64,000 nt of DNA from Deinococcus malanensis. GTDB lineage: Bacteria > Deinococcota > Deinococci > Deinococcales > Deinococcaceae. The translations under genes and the position numbers were made by a program. The stretch spans positions 1-64,000 of the forward strand of contig NZ_BMPP01000009.1 in NCBI RefSeq assembly GCF_014647655.1, given 5' to 3'. The notes beneath the pieces were generated by a model that was not told where the DNA came from, searched no databases, and worked only from the letters and a program-made list of their open reading frames with translations. Of the stretch, positions 39,124-51,458 are shown piece by piece (within the stretch, counting starts at the first letter, position 1; every line of letters starts with the position of its first letter).

Positions 39124-41315
39124 TGTCCCCTCCCCTTCCAGCGCAGCAGCCGCAGCGCATTGGCGGTCACCAGCACAGTGGCGCCGGTATCTGCCAGTAC
39201 CGCCATCCACAGGCTGGTAAAGCCCAGCAGGGTGGTGACCAGAAAAATCGCCTTGAGGCCCAGTGCAAACGCAACGTTCTGCTGAATGTTGCGCAGGGTC
39301 GCCCGGGACAGGCTGACCAGATCGGCCACACCGCCTACCCGGTTATTCAGCAGCGCTGCACCGGCTGTTTCCAGAGCCACGTCGGTGCCGCCGCTCATGG
39401 CGATCCCCACGTCGGCGCGGGCCAGCGCCGGCGCGTCGTTGATGCCGTCACCGACCATGGCGACCGGGCCTGGCAGCTGACCGATCAGACGAAGTTTGTC
39501 GTCCGGCAGCAGTGCCGCATGGACTTCCAGGCCCAGTTCCCTGGCGATCCCCTGTGCAGCGCGGGCGTTGTCGCCAGTCAACATGACCGGGCTTATCCCC
39601 AGGCGCCTCAGCCCTGCGATCGCCTGCTGGGCGTCCGCGCGCGGCTCGTCACGCAGGGCGATGACGCCCACCGGGGCAGTGCTGTCCAGAACCACGACCA
39701 CAGTCTGTCCCTGGGCCTCGTACCTCTCGACCGTCTGCATAAACTCCTCGGGCAGGTCCTGCTGCTCTGCGGCAAAGCGTGGTGACGCGACCGTGATCAG
39801 GCGGCCTTCCACCGTGGCGCTGACTCCCAGGCCAGCCAGGGCCCGTCCGTCCGCAGCGTCGGGCAGGCTCACCCCTCCCGCCCTGGCTGCGTCGAGGATG
39901 GCGCGTGCCAGCGGATGGCTGCTGCCCGATTCCACGGCCGCCGCCAGACGCAGAACCTCCTGTTCAGAAAGACCGTGTCCTTGCACGTTGGTCACCCTGG
40001 GCCGCCCCACAGTGAGGGTGCCAGTCTTGTCGAACGCGACGGTCCTGACCCGGCCGATGGCCTCCAGCGCCGCGCCGCCCTTGATCAGCAGACCACGGCG
40101 GGCCCCGGCGCTGATGCCGCTGGTGATGGCCGCCGGCACGCTGAGCACCAGCGCGCAGGGGCAGCCGATCAGCAGCAGACTGATTGCGCGGTACAACCAC
40201 GGCTCCCAGGCCTGACCCAGCAGCGGCGGCACGGTGGCCACCAGGGCCGAGACCAGCACCACACCCGGCGTATACACGCGGCTGAAGCGGTCGATAAAAC
40301 GCGCGGTGGGCGCCCGGCTAGCCTCAGCCTCCTGCACCAGGTGGATGATCCGGGCAATGGTGTTGTCGGCGGCCTCGCGGTCTACCCGCACGGTCAGCGT
40401 GCCGCTGGTATTGATGCTGCCGGCATAGACGTGGTCGCCCACCTCCTTGTCGATGGGGACGCTTTCGCCCGTGACCGGGCTGTCGTCCAGGCTGGAACGG
40501 CCACCCAGGATGGTGCCGTCGGCCGGTACCCGCGCTCCGGGATTGACCTGAACTGTCTGACCGGGGGAAAGGGTCGCAGCGGCCACCTCACGCAGGCCAT
40601 CTGCGCTGACCAGCAGAGCGGTCCGGGGGGCCAGGGCGGCCAGTGCCGCAATCCCGGCGCGTGCCCGTCCGGCAGCCAGTCCCTCCAGCAGTTCCCCGAT
40701 CGCGAACAGAAACACCACCACAGCCCCCTCGGCCGCCTCACCGATGCCCAGGGCCCCCAGCGCCGCGAGGCTGACCAGCGTGTAGATGCTGAACGGGTCA
40801 CCCAGGTGCGCGCTGGCCACGGCCCGGCGCAGCAGCGGCCAGACCCCCAGCAGGGTTGCGGCGATGTACCCAGCGGTGCCCCAGGCCGGGGCCACGAACC
40901 CCACCCCCCAGGCCAGCAGCAGCAGCAGACCCGCCGTCGCGACGACGCGGCCCTGTCCGGTGGCATACCACGCCGGGCTGGATGCCACCGCGGCACGGTG
41001 CAGGTCGGCATCTGGATTGTGCGGTTCGCGGGGCTGCCCATGATCGTGCACCATCCCAGGCTGGGCAGGCATGGCCGGCTTCAGAACCGAGGGCTGGTAC
41101 CCCAGCGAACGCAGGCTGGCTTCCAGCGTGCCACGCGGCGTGCGCGACTCGTCAAGCTGCAACTGCAGGCTCTGCCGGGCAAAACTGGTTCTAACCTCCG
41201 CGGTGCCGGGCAGCCGCTCCACCATGCGCTCCACCTTCTGCACGCAGGAGGCACAGTCCATGCCCTCCACGAAGTAGGACAGTTCCGTGGCACCCGGCTC
41301 CACACGAGATGGCAT
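39120..41315 (-). CDS. Zinc/cadmium/lead-type P1B ATPase
   Basis: This 731-residue pump exports soft divalent metals using ATP. An N-terminal heavy-metal domain carries G-M-D-C-A-S-C (Cys21, Cys24), and a His/Asp-rich linker (H-D-H-G and H-N-P-D-A-D-L-H) follows near residue 105. The membrane part contains the C-P-C motif (I-G-C-P-C-A-L-V). Catalytic elements are T-G-E-S, D-K-T-G-T, the S-G-S-S-H-P-L-A SEHPL-like loop and G-D-G-I-N-D-A-P. The CPC motif and the paired SmtB regulator favour Zn/Cd/Pb over copper. The ATG at 41315 fits a leaderless start: TATACT (41327-41322) is six bases upstream, inside the operator. Confidence 0.93.
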   Translation of the reverse strand: MPSRVEPGATELSYFVEGMDCASCVQKVERMVERLPGTAEVRTSFARQSLQLQLDESRTPRGTLEASLRSLGYQPSVLKPAMPAQPGMVHDHGQPREPHNPDADLHRAAVASSPAWYATGQGRVVATAGLLLLLAWGVGFVAPAWGTAGYIAATLLGVWPLLRRAVASAHLGDPFSIYTLVSLAALGALGIGEAAEGAVVVFLFAIGELLEGLAAGRARAGIAALAALAPRTALLVSADGLREVAAATLSPGQTVQVNPGARVPADGTILGGRSSLDDSPVTGESVPIDKEVGDHVYAGSINTSGTLTVRVDREAADNTIARIIHLVQEAEASRAPTARFIDRFSRVYTPGVVLVSALVATVPPLLGQAWEPWLYRAISLLLIGCPCALVLSVPAAITSGISAGARRGLLIKGGAALEAIGRVRTVAFDKTGTLTVGRPRVTNVQGHGLSEQEVLRLAAAVESGSSHPLARAILDAARAGGVSLPDAADGRALAGLGVSATVEGRLITVASPRFAAEQQDLPEEFMQTVERYEAQGQTVVVVLDSTAPVGVIALRDEPRADAQQAIAGLRRLGISPVMLTGDNARAAQGIARELGLEVHAALLPDDKLRLIGQLPGPVAMVGDGINDAPALARADVGIAMSGGTDVALETAGAALLNNRVGGVADLVSLSRATLRNIQQNVAFALGLKAIFLVTTLLGFTSLWMAVLADTGATVLVTANALRLLRWKGRGQ

Positions 41316-41322
41316 GGCCACA

Positions 41323-41350
41323 GTATATATGAACAGTTGTTCATATATAC
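41323..41350 (-). promoter_or_regulatory. SmtB/ArsR-type operator overlapping the metal-pump promoter
   Basis: A perfect 13-2-13 palindrome: arms GTATATATGAACA and TGTTCATATATAC around GT. It matches the classic 12-2-12 operator of zinc/cadmium SmtB-type repressors. It contains the -10 box TATACT (41327-41322) and ends seven bases before the ATG, so a bound repressor would cover the promoter and start site. Confidence 0.93.
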
Positions 41351-41444
41351 AGAGAACAGCGGCTGTCCACACCAATACGTTTCCGGAGGCTGTACCGAGA
41401 TCAGAATGTGAGAATTTCGTGGTCGAACTGTAGTGCGGGTCCGG

Positions 41445-41472
41445 TTGACGCTGTCGTGTGCGGGTGTAGGCT
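41445..41472 (+). promoter_or_regulatory. Promoter of the ABC sugar-transport operon
   Basis: TTGACG (41445-41450), 16 bp, TAGGCT (41467-41472). The start point would be near 41479, leaving a leader of about 100 bases before the SD AGGAGG and the ATG at 41582. No obvious operator palindrome is seen. Confidence 0.6.
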
Positions 41473-41581
41473 GTCTCTGAACGAACAATGAGCACAGCAG
41501 GTCCATCGCTTTCTTCCGATCTATAGTTGCCCCAACAGCTGTATGGACCGGGTGATCAATGCTCTTCGCAGGAGGTTTTCT

Positions 41582-42901
<1,320 letters not shown>

Positions 42902-42944
42902 CCGCGGCCCGGAGGGGCAAGCGGCCCGAGCTTCCGACCTCCGC

Positions 42945-42967
42945 CCCGGCGTGGTCTGAACGCCGGG
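42945..42967 (+). other. Hairpin between binding-protein and permease genes
   Basis: CCCGGCGT (42945-42952) and ACGCCGGG (42960-42967) form an 8-bp stem, followed by CCGCTCCTCTTTATTTC. Such intercistronic hairpins often cause partial termination or protect the upstream mRNA, giving more binding protein than permease. Confidence 0.6.
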
Positions 42968-43030
42968 CCGCTCCTCTTTATTTCAGTTTCCTTCGGTTTT
43001 TTCCGGCATGACGCGCGAGGTGCCCCACCT

Positions 43031-43977
43031 ATGACCATCACGCAAGCCCCAGGTAAGACCACCACCGCGCAGGCGCCTGCACCGCGCCCCCGGCTTAATC
43101 TGGAACCGTACCTGTATCTGCTGCCGCACGCTCTGCTGTTCTTCGTCTTCACGGTCTATCCGGTGGGCTACGGCATCTATATCGCCACGCACCGCTGGGA
43201 TCTGCTGGCCGAGACCCAGGCGTTTGTGGGCTCGGAGTATTTCCGCAACCTGTTTACCCCGGGCTCTCCACAGTTCGAATTTTTCTGGCGCACCCTGATC
43301 AACACGGCCTTCTTTACGGTGGTCACGGTGCCGCTGCTGGTGGCCTCTTCTCTTGGGCTGGCTGTCCTGCTGCACCGCCCGATCTTCGGGCGGGCTTTTT
43401 TCCGGGCCGTCTTTTTCATGCCCGGCATCCTGACCGTTTCGGTGATGGGCATCCTGTGGCGCTGGATGTTCGACAACCAGATCGGTCTGGTCAATGCCGC
43501 GCGCGCCCTGATGACCGGCGCCGGGCCGATCCCCTGGTTGTCCACCGAGGGCCTGGCCTGGATTCCCATCGTGGTGGGGACCGTGTGGTGGACCGTGGGC
43601 TTCAATATGACGCTGTATCTGGCCGCGCTGAGCAACGTGTCCCAGAGCCTGTACGAGGCCGCGTCGCTCGACGGCGCCACGTCCGGGCAGCAGTTCCGGT
43701 ACATCACCTGGCCCATGCTGGGGCCGATTACGCTGTTCGTGACCGTCACGACCGCGCTGGCCTCGTTCCAGCTGTTCGGCCAGTCGCTGGTCATCACCAA
43801 CGGTGGACCCAGCCGCAGCACCCAGAGCGTGACGCAGTACATCACTGAAGAGGCCTTCACCAACTCGCAGTACTCCAGCGCCGCGGCCATGGGCTTCGTA
43901 TTCGGGCTGTTCATGCTGGTGCTGACGGCCGCCCAGTTCCGCATCATGGCGCGCGACGTACAGGCCGGGGAGCAGAA

Positions 43978-43981
<4 letters not shown>
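43031..43981 (+). CDS. ABC sugar transporter permease, MalF/UgpA type
   Basis: A 316-residue inner-membrane permease with six predicted helices and the cytoplasmic EAA loop Y-E-A-A-S-L-D-G-A-T that contacts the ATPase. It ends with a 4-bp ATGA overlap with the second permease. The N-terminal 25 residues are Pro/Ala-rich and cytoplasmic. It forms a heterodimer with the next product. Confidence 0.92.
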
Positions 43982-44841
<860 letters not shown>

Positions 44842-44843
44842 CC

Positions 44844-45893
44844 ATGGCCCAGTTTCTTTCGGCCCCGCGCCTGGCCCTGACCCTGGCCCTCAGCGCCCTG
44901 CTCACCGATTCGGCCACCCTGGCTGGCGGTGGCGGGCCCACTCCCGCAGCCCGGCCCGCAGCGTCCCCGGCCACCCGCACCGCCACCTTCCGCAACCCGG
45001 TGATCGACGAGAACTTCCCTGACCCACACATTCTGCGCGTGGGCAAGACCTACCACGCCTACGCCACCAACACCGCCAATGCCAACGTGCCGCACGCGAC
45101 CAGCCGCAACCTGTTGCAGTGGGAACGGGCTGGGGATGCCATGCCCATCCTGCCCACCTGGGCGGCGGGCGGGCGCACGTGGGCGCCGGAAGTCGCTAAG
45201 GTCGGCAAGAAGTACGTGCTGTATTACACCGCGCAGCACGCTGACAGTGGACGTCAGTGCATCGGCGCGGCCAGTGCCACGTCACCGGCCGGGCCCTTCC
45301 GTGACGCGTCCAGCAAGCCCCTGGTCTGCCAGCTCGGCGAAGGCGGCAGTATCGATGCCAACCCGTTTCTGGATGCTGATGGGAAGTGGTACCTGCTCTG
45401 GAAAAACGACGGGAACTGCTGCAACCAGGCGACCAACATCTACATCCAGCAGATGAGCAGCGACGGCCTGCGCCTGACCGGCAAAGCCACCTCGCTAATC
45501 CAGAACTTCGAATTGTGGGAGGGCAATGTTATCGAGGCCCCGTCCCTGCACCGCGCCGGGGGCGTGTATTACCTGCTGTACTCGGCCGGGCCGTTTGACA
45601 GCACGCTCTATTCGGTCGGCTACGCCACGGCGAAGCGGATCACTGGCCCCTACCGCAAGGCGCCGGAAAATCCCATTCTGGTCAGCAAGGGCAAGGTCGC
45701 CGGCCCCGGGCATCAGACCATTGTTCAGGACGGCGCAGGACGCACGTGGCTGGCCTATCACGCCTGGGACGAGGCGCGCATCGGGGACGCGGTGGGTTAC
45801 CGCAGTCTGCACCTGTCCCCCATCACCTTCGCGGGGGGCAAGGTAAAGGTCGCTGCCCCCTCACTGGCACCCCAGCGGGCGCCCACGCCATGA
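44844..45893 (+). CDS. Secreted glycoside hydrolase family 43
   Basis: This 349-residue exported enzyme cleaves arabinose- or xylose-containing polysaccharide or side chains. A signal peptide (about 1-27) and a Pro/Ala linker precede a five-bladed propeller. The three GH43 acids are visible: Asp60 in F-P-D-P-H (base), the middle Asp in S-I-D-A-N-P-F, and the acid Glu in V-I-E-A-P-S. The gene starts two bases after the permease stop, with AAGGAG before it, and belongs to the importer operon. Exact linkage (endo-arabinanase, arabinofuranosidase or xylosidase) cannot be decided. Confidence 0.87.
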   Translation: MAQFLSAPRLALTLALSALLTDSATLAGGGGPTPAARPAASPATRTATFRNPVIDENFPDPHILRVGKTYHAYATNTANANVPHATSRNLLQWERAGDAMPILPTWAAGGRTWAPEVAKVGKKYVLYYTAQHADSGRQCIGAASATSPAGPFRDASSKPLVCQLGEGGSIDANPFLDADGKWYLLWKNDGNCCNQATNIYIQQMSSDGLRLTGKATSLIQNFELWEGNVIEAPSLHRAGGVYYLLYSAGPFDSTLYSVGYATAKRITGPYRKAPENPILVSKGKVAGPGHQTIVQDGAGRTWLAYHAWDEARIGDAVGYRSLHLSPITFAGGKVKVAAPSLAPQRAPTP

Positions 45894-45951
45894 CACGTGG
45901 CGTTGGCGGTTCAGGCAGGCAGCCCTCTGTGACCTGTGCAAGGTTCCTGCG

Positions 45952-46887
45952 ATGAGTGATTCGACCACGCGCGGTACCCTCCCCCAGCATCCCTTGTACT
46001 CCGGGGACTTCGCCGACCCTTTTGTTCTGGAGTTCGGCGGCATGTACTACGCTTACGGCACCGGTTTGCACGGTCAGGAAGGCGTGAGGGCCTTTGAGGT
46101 GCTGTCCTCACCTGACCTCCAGACCTGGACATCACACGGCGGCGTGCTGGAGCCGCTCAGTCCTGAGCGCCAGGATTACTGGGCTCCTGAGGTCGCACGG
46201 TCCGGCGATACGCTGTACATGTACTACTCGGTAGGCCACGGGGACGCGGGGCATCATCTGCGGGTGGCGACCGCCACCGATCCCCTGGGCCCCTTCGTGG
46301 ATCAGGGACTGAACCTGACGCCGGACGAGCCCTTTGCCATCGACCCCCACCCCTTTCAGGCTCCGGACGGGTCGTGGTGGCTGTTCTATGCCCGCGATGA
46401 CCTGACTGGAGACCGCCCCGGCACCCTGCTGTCGGCCGCTCCGCTGCACGACATGACCCGCCTGGGCGAGACGCAGACGATCCTGCGGGCCAGCGGTGAC
46501 TGGCAGGTGTATCAGCGGGCCCGTACCATGTACGGCGCCGTGTACGACTGGCATACCCTGGAAGGACCCTTCGTGCTGTACCGCAACGGCCGTTACCACC
46601 TGCTGTACTCGGGCGGAGCCTGGACCAACGAGAGCTATGGAGTGGGGCACGCCACGGCCGATCATCCGCTGGGCCCCTGGACCGAGCCGGTACCTGGCGC
46701 CAACGTGCTGCGGACAGCCGGGCACCTGACCGGCCCCGGCCATGCCAGCGTGACCCGGCTCGCCGGCGAGGACATTCTGATTTTTCACGCCTGGAATGAA
46801 GAACGCACCCGCCGGCAGCTTCATGCCGCGCCTTTGCGCTGGACTGGAGATCTGCCCAGTGCCCTCCCTGAGTCTCTGCCCTCCTGA
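45952..46887 (+). CDS. Cytoplasmic glycoside hydrolase family 43
   Basis: The 311-residue enzyme lacks a signal peptide, in contrast to its neighbour, so it should act on oligosaccharides after import. GH43 residues are Asp22 in F-A-D-P-F, Asp in A-I-D-P-H-P-F and Glu in L-E-G-P-F-V. It closes the operon: secreted enzyme cuts the polymer, the ABC system imports fragments, and this enzyme finishes them. A terminator follows at 46934. No dedicated regulator is adjacent. Confidence 0.87.
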   Translation: MSDSTTRGTLPQHPLYSGDFADPFVLEFGGMYYAYGTGLHGQEGVRAFEVLSSPDLQTWTSHGGVLEPLSPERQDYWAPEVARSGDTLYMYYSVGHGDAGHHLRVATATDPLGPFVDQGLNLTPDEPFAIDPHPFQAPDGSWWLFYARDDLTGDRPGTLLSAAPLHDMTRLGETQTILRASGDWQVYQRARTMYGAVYDWHTLEGPFVLYRNGRYHLLYSGGAWTNESYGVGHATADHPLGPWTEPVPGANVLRTAGHLTGPGHASVTRLAGEDILIFHAWNEERTRRQLHAAPLRWTGDLPSALPESLPS

Positions 46888-46933
46888 TCTACACCTGTGC
46901 TTCCAAATGGCTCTTATACAGTGCATCCAAAGA

Positions 46934-46958
46934 GCCCCGTTTCCTGCGGGGCTTTTTT
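46934..46958 (+). terminator. Terminator of the sugar operon
   Basis: GCCCCG, a seven-base loop, CGGGGC and TTTTTT form a canonical intrinsic terminator 46 bases after the GH43 stop. Confidence 0.93.
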
Positions 46959-47095
46959 GCTGCCATGCCGACGTCATTCGGAGCCCCCGGGCCGTAAAAA
47001 TAATCAGCAGCGTGACCGGGTTAGGGTAGACAACTCCACTGCTCCGCAGCGCTGTGTCAGAACTCTGTCTGGGCCGGACCCGGAAACTGTAAGCT

Positions 47096-47485
47096 ATGCA
47101 CAAATCGAAGCGCCGGCGCTGGCTCGCGGTCCTGGGACTGGCAAGTATGTCAACAGGATTGTCGGCTTCTGTGCAGCTTAATCAGCTGATGATCATGATG
47201 GACGAACCAACGCCATGTCAGGGTGTGGCGGTGCGTTTCGCCGAAGGCTCCAGGAAACTTGGAGAGTTCACGGTACTGACCAATGGCGTCATCAACCCCC
47301 GGGGGACCGTCAAGAGCTTTCCGACGTTTTAAAAGGGCAAAACCTATCAGGTCGACGCGAGTTGCATCTCCACGAAATCCGGGCCCCTGAATTCCTCGAT
47401 CACCTTCAAAGCAGACGGCCGGACCGTGATGCTGGTATTCAAGAAGATGGGATTTATGTTCAAACGCGGTGGTCTGGCGTACTGA
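47096..47485 (+). pseudogene. Small secreted protein of unknown function, broken by an in-frame TAA
   Basis: From the ATG at 47096 a signal peptide (about 25 residues, ending L-S-A-S) is followed by V-Q-L-N-Q-L and P-T-P-C-Q-G-V-A-V-R-F, and then TAA at codon 79 (47330-47332). The same frame reads on for 50 codons to TGA at 47485 with K-G-K-T-Y-Q-V-D-A-S-C and F-K-K-M-G-F-M-F-K-R. The two halves look like one protein of about 129 residues, each contributing a Cys that could pair. I do not know the family. If the stop is real, the first half could still be exported. Confidence 0.6.
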
Positions 47486-47811
47486 GGCCAGCCGATCATC
47501 AGAAGCTCTGCCTCAAACGAAGGCTGAATGGCCCGGCACACCGATACACTGTCGACGGCTGTAGAACCTTTGGACGAAGCGCTGAACTTGTGCCTGTCAT
47601 ATGGATTCCGGTGAATCGGTTGTCCCATAACTGATTCATCTGACCGAAGGGAGCAGGAAAAACGGTGACGGAGAGGAGTGGGGACACCGAGGCATGACGC
47701 AGGGGGCGGAACAGATCATCCGAAATCCGTATCAGGCCATCCCGAGTCCGCTCTCTTGCAGCGTTCACATCGCCTGAAGGCGACAGCTGATCGCACCAGC
47801 CTGCGTGAAGC
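47486..47811. other. Intergenic region without a recognised gene
   Basis: About 325 bases between the pseudogene and the terminator of the leftward orphan gene. Short frames here give no recognisable product. The only structure noted is a TCGCC/GGCGA hairpin near 47770-47782. Confidence 0.3.
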
Positions 47812-47833
47812 AAAAAAGCAGCCCGAAGGCTGC
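47812..47833 (-). terminator. Terminator of the leftward orphan gene
   Basis: Read leftward, GCAGCC, TTCG, GGCTGC (47833-47818) and then TTTTTT (47817-47812): a tetraloop hairpin with a T-run, 57 bases after the stop of the 85-residue gene. Confidence 0.88.
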
Positions 47834-47889
47834 AGGCTATATTTCTATCAAGAGGGGCCCAACTCAGTGATCTCTGGCCGGACTGTCCT

Positions 47890-48147
47890 TCAGCCCCGGG
47901 CAGGAAACGACAGGTGGCCTTCAAACTGCCACAGACTGAACTTCAGAGGCTTCTTCTCCACCAGTGTCCCGTGCATCAGGCCGTGCTGGGTATTGACCTG
48001 AACGTCGCACCGCCCGTGCGTCTGGCAGTCGTCGTGGAGGGCGTCAATGTCCGACTGCAGGGTTCCCTTGGGCAGATGCCCTGCTTCTGCCAGAATTGTC
48101 AGCCGCTTATTTTGTTGCACATGATATTTGCCATTCAAAATCAACAT
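47890..48147 (-). CDS. Orphan 85-residue protein of unknown function
   Basis: The protein begins M-L-I-L-N-G-K-Y-H-V-Q-Q and has a helical middle (L-A-E-A-G-H-L-P-K-G-T-L-Q-S-D-I-D-A-L) and a C-terminal part with V-N-T-Q-H-G-L-M-H-G-T. No signal peptide or membrane helix; I recognise no family. It is supported as a real gene by a TACAAT -10 box (48159-48154) exactly six bases before the ATG and a good terminator downstream. TACAAT with ATTGTA also forms a 13-bp palindrome over the start region, a possible operator. The surrounding DNA is much richer in AT than the rest of the window, which hints at foreign origin. Confidence 0.6.
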   Translation of the reverse strand: MLILNGKYHVQQNKRLTILAEAGHLPKGTLQSDIDALHDDCQTHGRCDVQVNTQHGLMHGTLVEKKPLKFSLWQFEGHLSFPARG

Positions 48148-48469
48148 ACAATTATTGTACACTATTTTGCCCAAATAATATAGCGTCGCCATCGATATTA
48201 TCCTATGTATTTGTATATCCTGGGGCCAAATAGCGAATTGCGCAACTGGGAATCTTCCCAAGAGATTATCGAGAAGCAGACAGATTGATCCATAAAGTTA
48301 CGAGCAGCAAAAATTCTAAATTGCCCGAATCTAAAAAAATATGGACATCATTTCAGACAGACCAGCGGTAAAACGAACCCGTGAGGCAGGAGGCTTTCAG
48401 GTCATTCGTGCTTACAAAAAAGTGCGAAGGGGAAATTTCTTTTAGAACATCGTTCCCCAAGCATCAAAC
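48148..48469. other. AT-rich noncoding region
   Basis: About 320 bases of markedly AT-rich sequence between the orphan gene and tRNA-Thr. A 34-codon frame at 48341-48445 (M-D-I-I-S-D-R-P-A-V) has no ribosome binding site or clear promoter and is not called. No transposase remnant or direct repeat was noticed. Its location next to a tRNA gene would suit the scar of an integrated element. Confidence 0.45.
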
Positions 48470-48500
48470 AAAAAACCCCGCGCTGGGCGGGGGCTTTTTT
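48470..48500. terminator. Bidirectional terminator next to tRNA-Thr
   Basis: CCCCGC (48476-48481), a five-base loop and GCGGGG (48487-48492) are flanked by an A-run on the left and TTTTTT on the right. Read leftward it terminates tRNA-Thr right after its CCA end. Confidence 0.88.
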
Positions 48501-48501
48501 C

Positions 48502-48576
48502 TGGAGCCAGGGGTCGGACTTGAACCGACGACCTGCTGATTACGAATCAGCTGCTCTACCACTGAGCTACACTGGC
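48502..48576 (-). tRNA. tRNA-Thr (anticodon CGT)
   Basis: The 75-base gene folds as a cloverleaf: acceptor GCCAGTG/CCCTGGC with one T-C mismatch at position 6, D-arm GCTC...GAGC, anticodon arm GCTGA/TCAGC with loop TTCGTAA (anticodon CGT, reading ACG), T-arm GTCGG/CCGAC with loop TTCAAGT, discriminator T and encoded CCA. Confidence 0.94.
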
Positions 48577-48757
48577 TGGTTTTTGCCATGCGTCAACAGG
48601 CTTGCAAAGTATAAGGAGCGGCCCCAGGGGTGTCAAGGTAAGGAGGCGCGGATTCTACTTCAGCCTGTTTCCTTGCTTGACGTCCTGGCGGCGGCTCCCA
48701 GCACAAGCCGATACCTCTCTGAGCTTTTCACCGCGAATCGGTCCTATGCTCTGCACC

Positions 48758-49471
48758 ATGAGTTTTGAGACGGTGTACGGCACGGCAGGTCCGCTGGAGT
48801 GGTTATGTCTCGCGCCGCATCCGGACGACGCAGAGATCGGAGCAGGCGGCACCCTGATCCGCCTGAGCCGTGCCGGACACGCGGTAGGCATTCTAGAGCT
48901 TTCCAGGGGTGAGGGCGGCACCCTGGGCTCGGCAACAGTTCGTATGGCCGAATGCGTGGCTGCCGCGCAGGTCATGGGGTTGAGCTGGCGCGGCCAGCTG
49001 GGGCTACCGGACGGCGGCCTGCTGGACAGCCCCGCCGAAGCCCGCGCCCTGGCTGAGGTTCTGCGCGCGGTGCGGCCCCGGGTTCTGGTAGTGCCTCACC
49101 ACCGCGATCGGCATCCCGACCATTTCGGGGCCTATCACCTGGCCAAGCGGGCGGTGCATCTGGCCGGACTACGCAAGGCCGACGTGGCAGGCGCGCCGCA
49201 CCGGGTCGGACGGGTACTGCTGTATCAGGGCAACGCCGACATTCAGGCCAGCGTGCTGATAGATGTCGAGGAGGTACTGCCAGTGTGGGAGGAGGCCATC
49301 CGGGCCCACAAAAGCCAGTTCTCGGGACAGGTCATCTCGGAAACCGTCACGCCGGAAGTGATCGAGCGGCGCCGCGCGCGCCTGATGTACTGGGGTACCC
49401 TGGCGCGGGTGCGCTACGCCGAGGCGTTTGAAAGCGATGACGCCCTGCTGGTGGACCCGACTACGCTGTAA
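48758..49471 (+). CDS. bshB1: PIG-L deacetylase, bacillithiol biosynthesis BshB1 type
   Basis: This zinc enzyme probably removes the acetyl group from N-acetylglucosaminyl-malate in bacillithiol synthesis, the low-molecular-weight thiol of deinococci. The 237-residue protein has A-P-H-P-D-D-A-E-I-G near residue 20, R-G-E-G-G-T-L-G-S and the zinc His in H-H-R-D-R-H-P-D-H. The E-I-G-A-G-G-T pattern is that of BshB1 rather than MshB. TATGCT lies seven bases before the ATG at 48758, supporting it over the longer frame. Convergent with the peroxiredoxin gene. Confidence 0.86.
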   Translation: MSFETVYGTAGPLEWLCLAPHPDDAEIGAGGTLIRLSRAGHAVGILELSRGEGGTLGSATVRMAECVAAAQVMGLSWRGQLGLPDGGLLDSPAEARALAEVLRAVRPRVLVVPHHRDRHPDHFGAYHLAKRAVHLAGLRKADVAGAPHRVGRVLLYQGNADIQASVLIDVEEVLPVWEEAIRAHKSQFSGQVISETVTPEVIERRRARLMYWGTLARVRYAEAFESDDALLVDPTTL

Positions 49472-49474
49472 AGG

Positions 49475-49951
49475 TCAGGTCGGGACCCGGCTGCCCTGGA
49501 GTTCGTTGATCTTGCCCAGCACCACTTCGGGGCGGATGGTGTATTCGCTGGGCTTAGCCTCCACGTGCTCAAAGCGGACCACACCGTCCCGGTCGATCAG
49601 GAAGACGGCCCGGCCACTGATTCCGCGCTCGTCGATAGCCACACCGTATTGCCGGGCCACGTCCAGCTTCATGTCGGCCAGCAGGGGCACCTCAATGCCG
49701 TAATCGGCAGCCCAGGCCTTGTGGGCATGCACGCTGTCACGGTTAATGCCCAGAATGACGGCGCCGGCATCGGCAAAATCGTCCTGACGGCCAGAATATT
49801 CCGGCAGCTGCATGCTGCACACCGGGCTGAAATCCAGGGGATAAAACACCAGTACCACATGCTTGTGTCCACGGTAACTGCCCAACGTGATGTTCTCACC
49901 CGTCGAGGAAGGCAGTGTGAAGTCCGGGGCAGGCTGACCGAGCAAACTCAT
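49475..49951 (-). CDS. Peroxiredoxin (AhpC/TSA-Bcp type)
   Basis: This thiol peroxidase reduces hydroperoxides. The 158-residue thioredoxin-fold protein has P-A-P-D-F-T-L-P, Y-P-L-D-F-S-P-V-C with the peroxidatic Cys, and an R in the usual R-A-V-F-L-I-D position. It has no second Cys, so it is a 1-Cys type or uses an external thiol. Bacillithiol, made by the neighbouring BshB1 pathway, is a natural candidate reductant, an inference from context. TAGACT seven bases before the ATG supports the start. Confidence 0.88.
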   Translation of the reverse strand: MSLLGQPAPDFTLPSSTGENITLGSYRGHKHVVLVFYPLDFSPVCSMQLPEYSGRQDDFADAGAVILGINRDSVHAHKAWAADYGIEVPLLADMKLDVARQYGVAIDERGISGRAVFLIDRDGVVRFEHVEAKPSEYTIRPEVVLGKINELQGSRVPT

Positions 49952-50297
49952 GCGACCCAGTCTAGCGGCTATGCCCCCTGGAAAAGATCCCTGTGTCTCA
50001 GCCAGCCGACCGTAACCTGGCCGGGTCCAGTACAGGAGATCAACCGGATTCACGGGTTCCCGACCTCCAGCCCTCCGGCCATGATCCACGGGTGCCGATG
50101 CTACCTGGACAGCACCATGGTCTGGGCCCGGAAACGATGCTCTGCGCTGTTTCCAGATGACCAGACCTGCCGCTGACCGAGTACTGGTCAGCATTCCGGC
50201 ATGAACATGCACTGAGTCCAGATTCATCGGAATGCTCTGTAATCGCGCGTAGGCTGGAGTCTCTCCCGGTTCACAACCGCGTAAGGAGGAAGTCCTG
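49952..50297. other. Intergenic region upstream of the desaturase
   Basis: About 345 bases hold the leaderless promoter of the peroxiredoxin gene at the left (49959-49964) and, at the right, a strong SD (AAGGAGGA near 50283-50290) before the desaturase ATG. No clear operator or additional gene is seen. Confidence 0.35.
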
Positions 50298-51389
<1,092 letters not shown>

Positions 51390-51417
51390 GCGGCTGGAGC
51401 TATCTTTGACATCAAAA

Positions 51418-51448
51418 CCCCCGGCGTATCAGCCGGGGGCTTATTTTT
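51418..51448 (+). terminator. Terminator of the desaturase gene
   Basis: CCCCCGGC, a six-base loop and GCCGGGGG are followed by CTTATTTTT: a good intrinsic terminator. Confidence 0.92.
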
Positions 51449-51458
51449 GGCGCTGCGT

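Noticed and set aside
47815..47833. Transposon end
   Set aside because: The hairpin with adjacent A/T run is better explained as an intrinsic terminator of the leftward orphan gene; no transposase remnant is nearby.
48341..48445. 34-residue frame in the AT-rich patch
   Set aside because: No ribosome binding site or well-placed -10 box, and no sequence feature beyond being open; left as part of the noncoding region.
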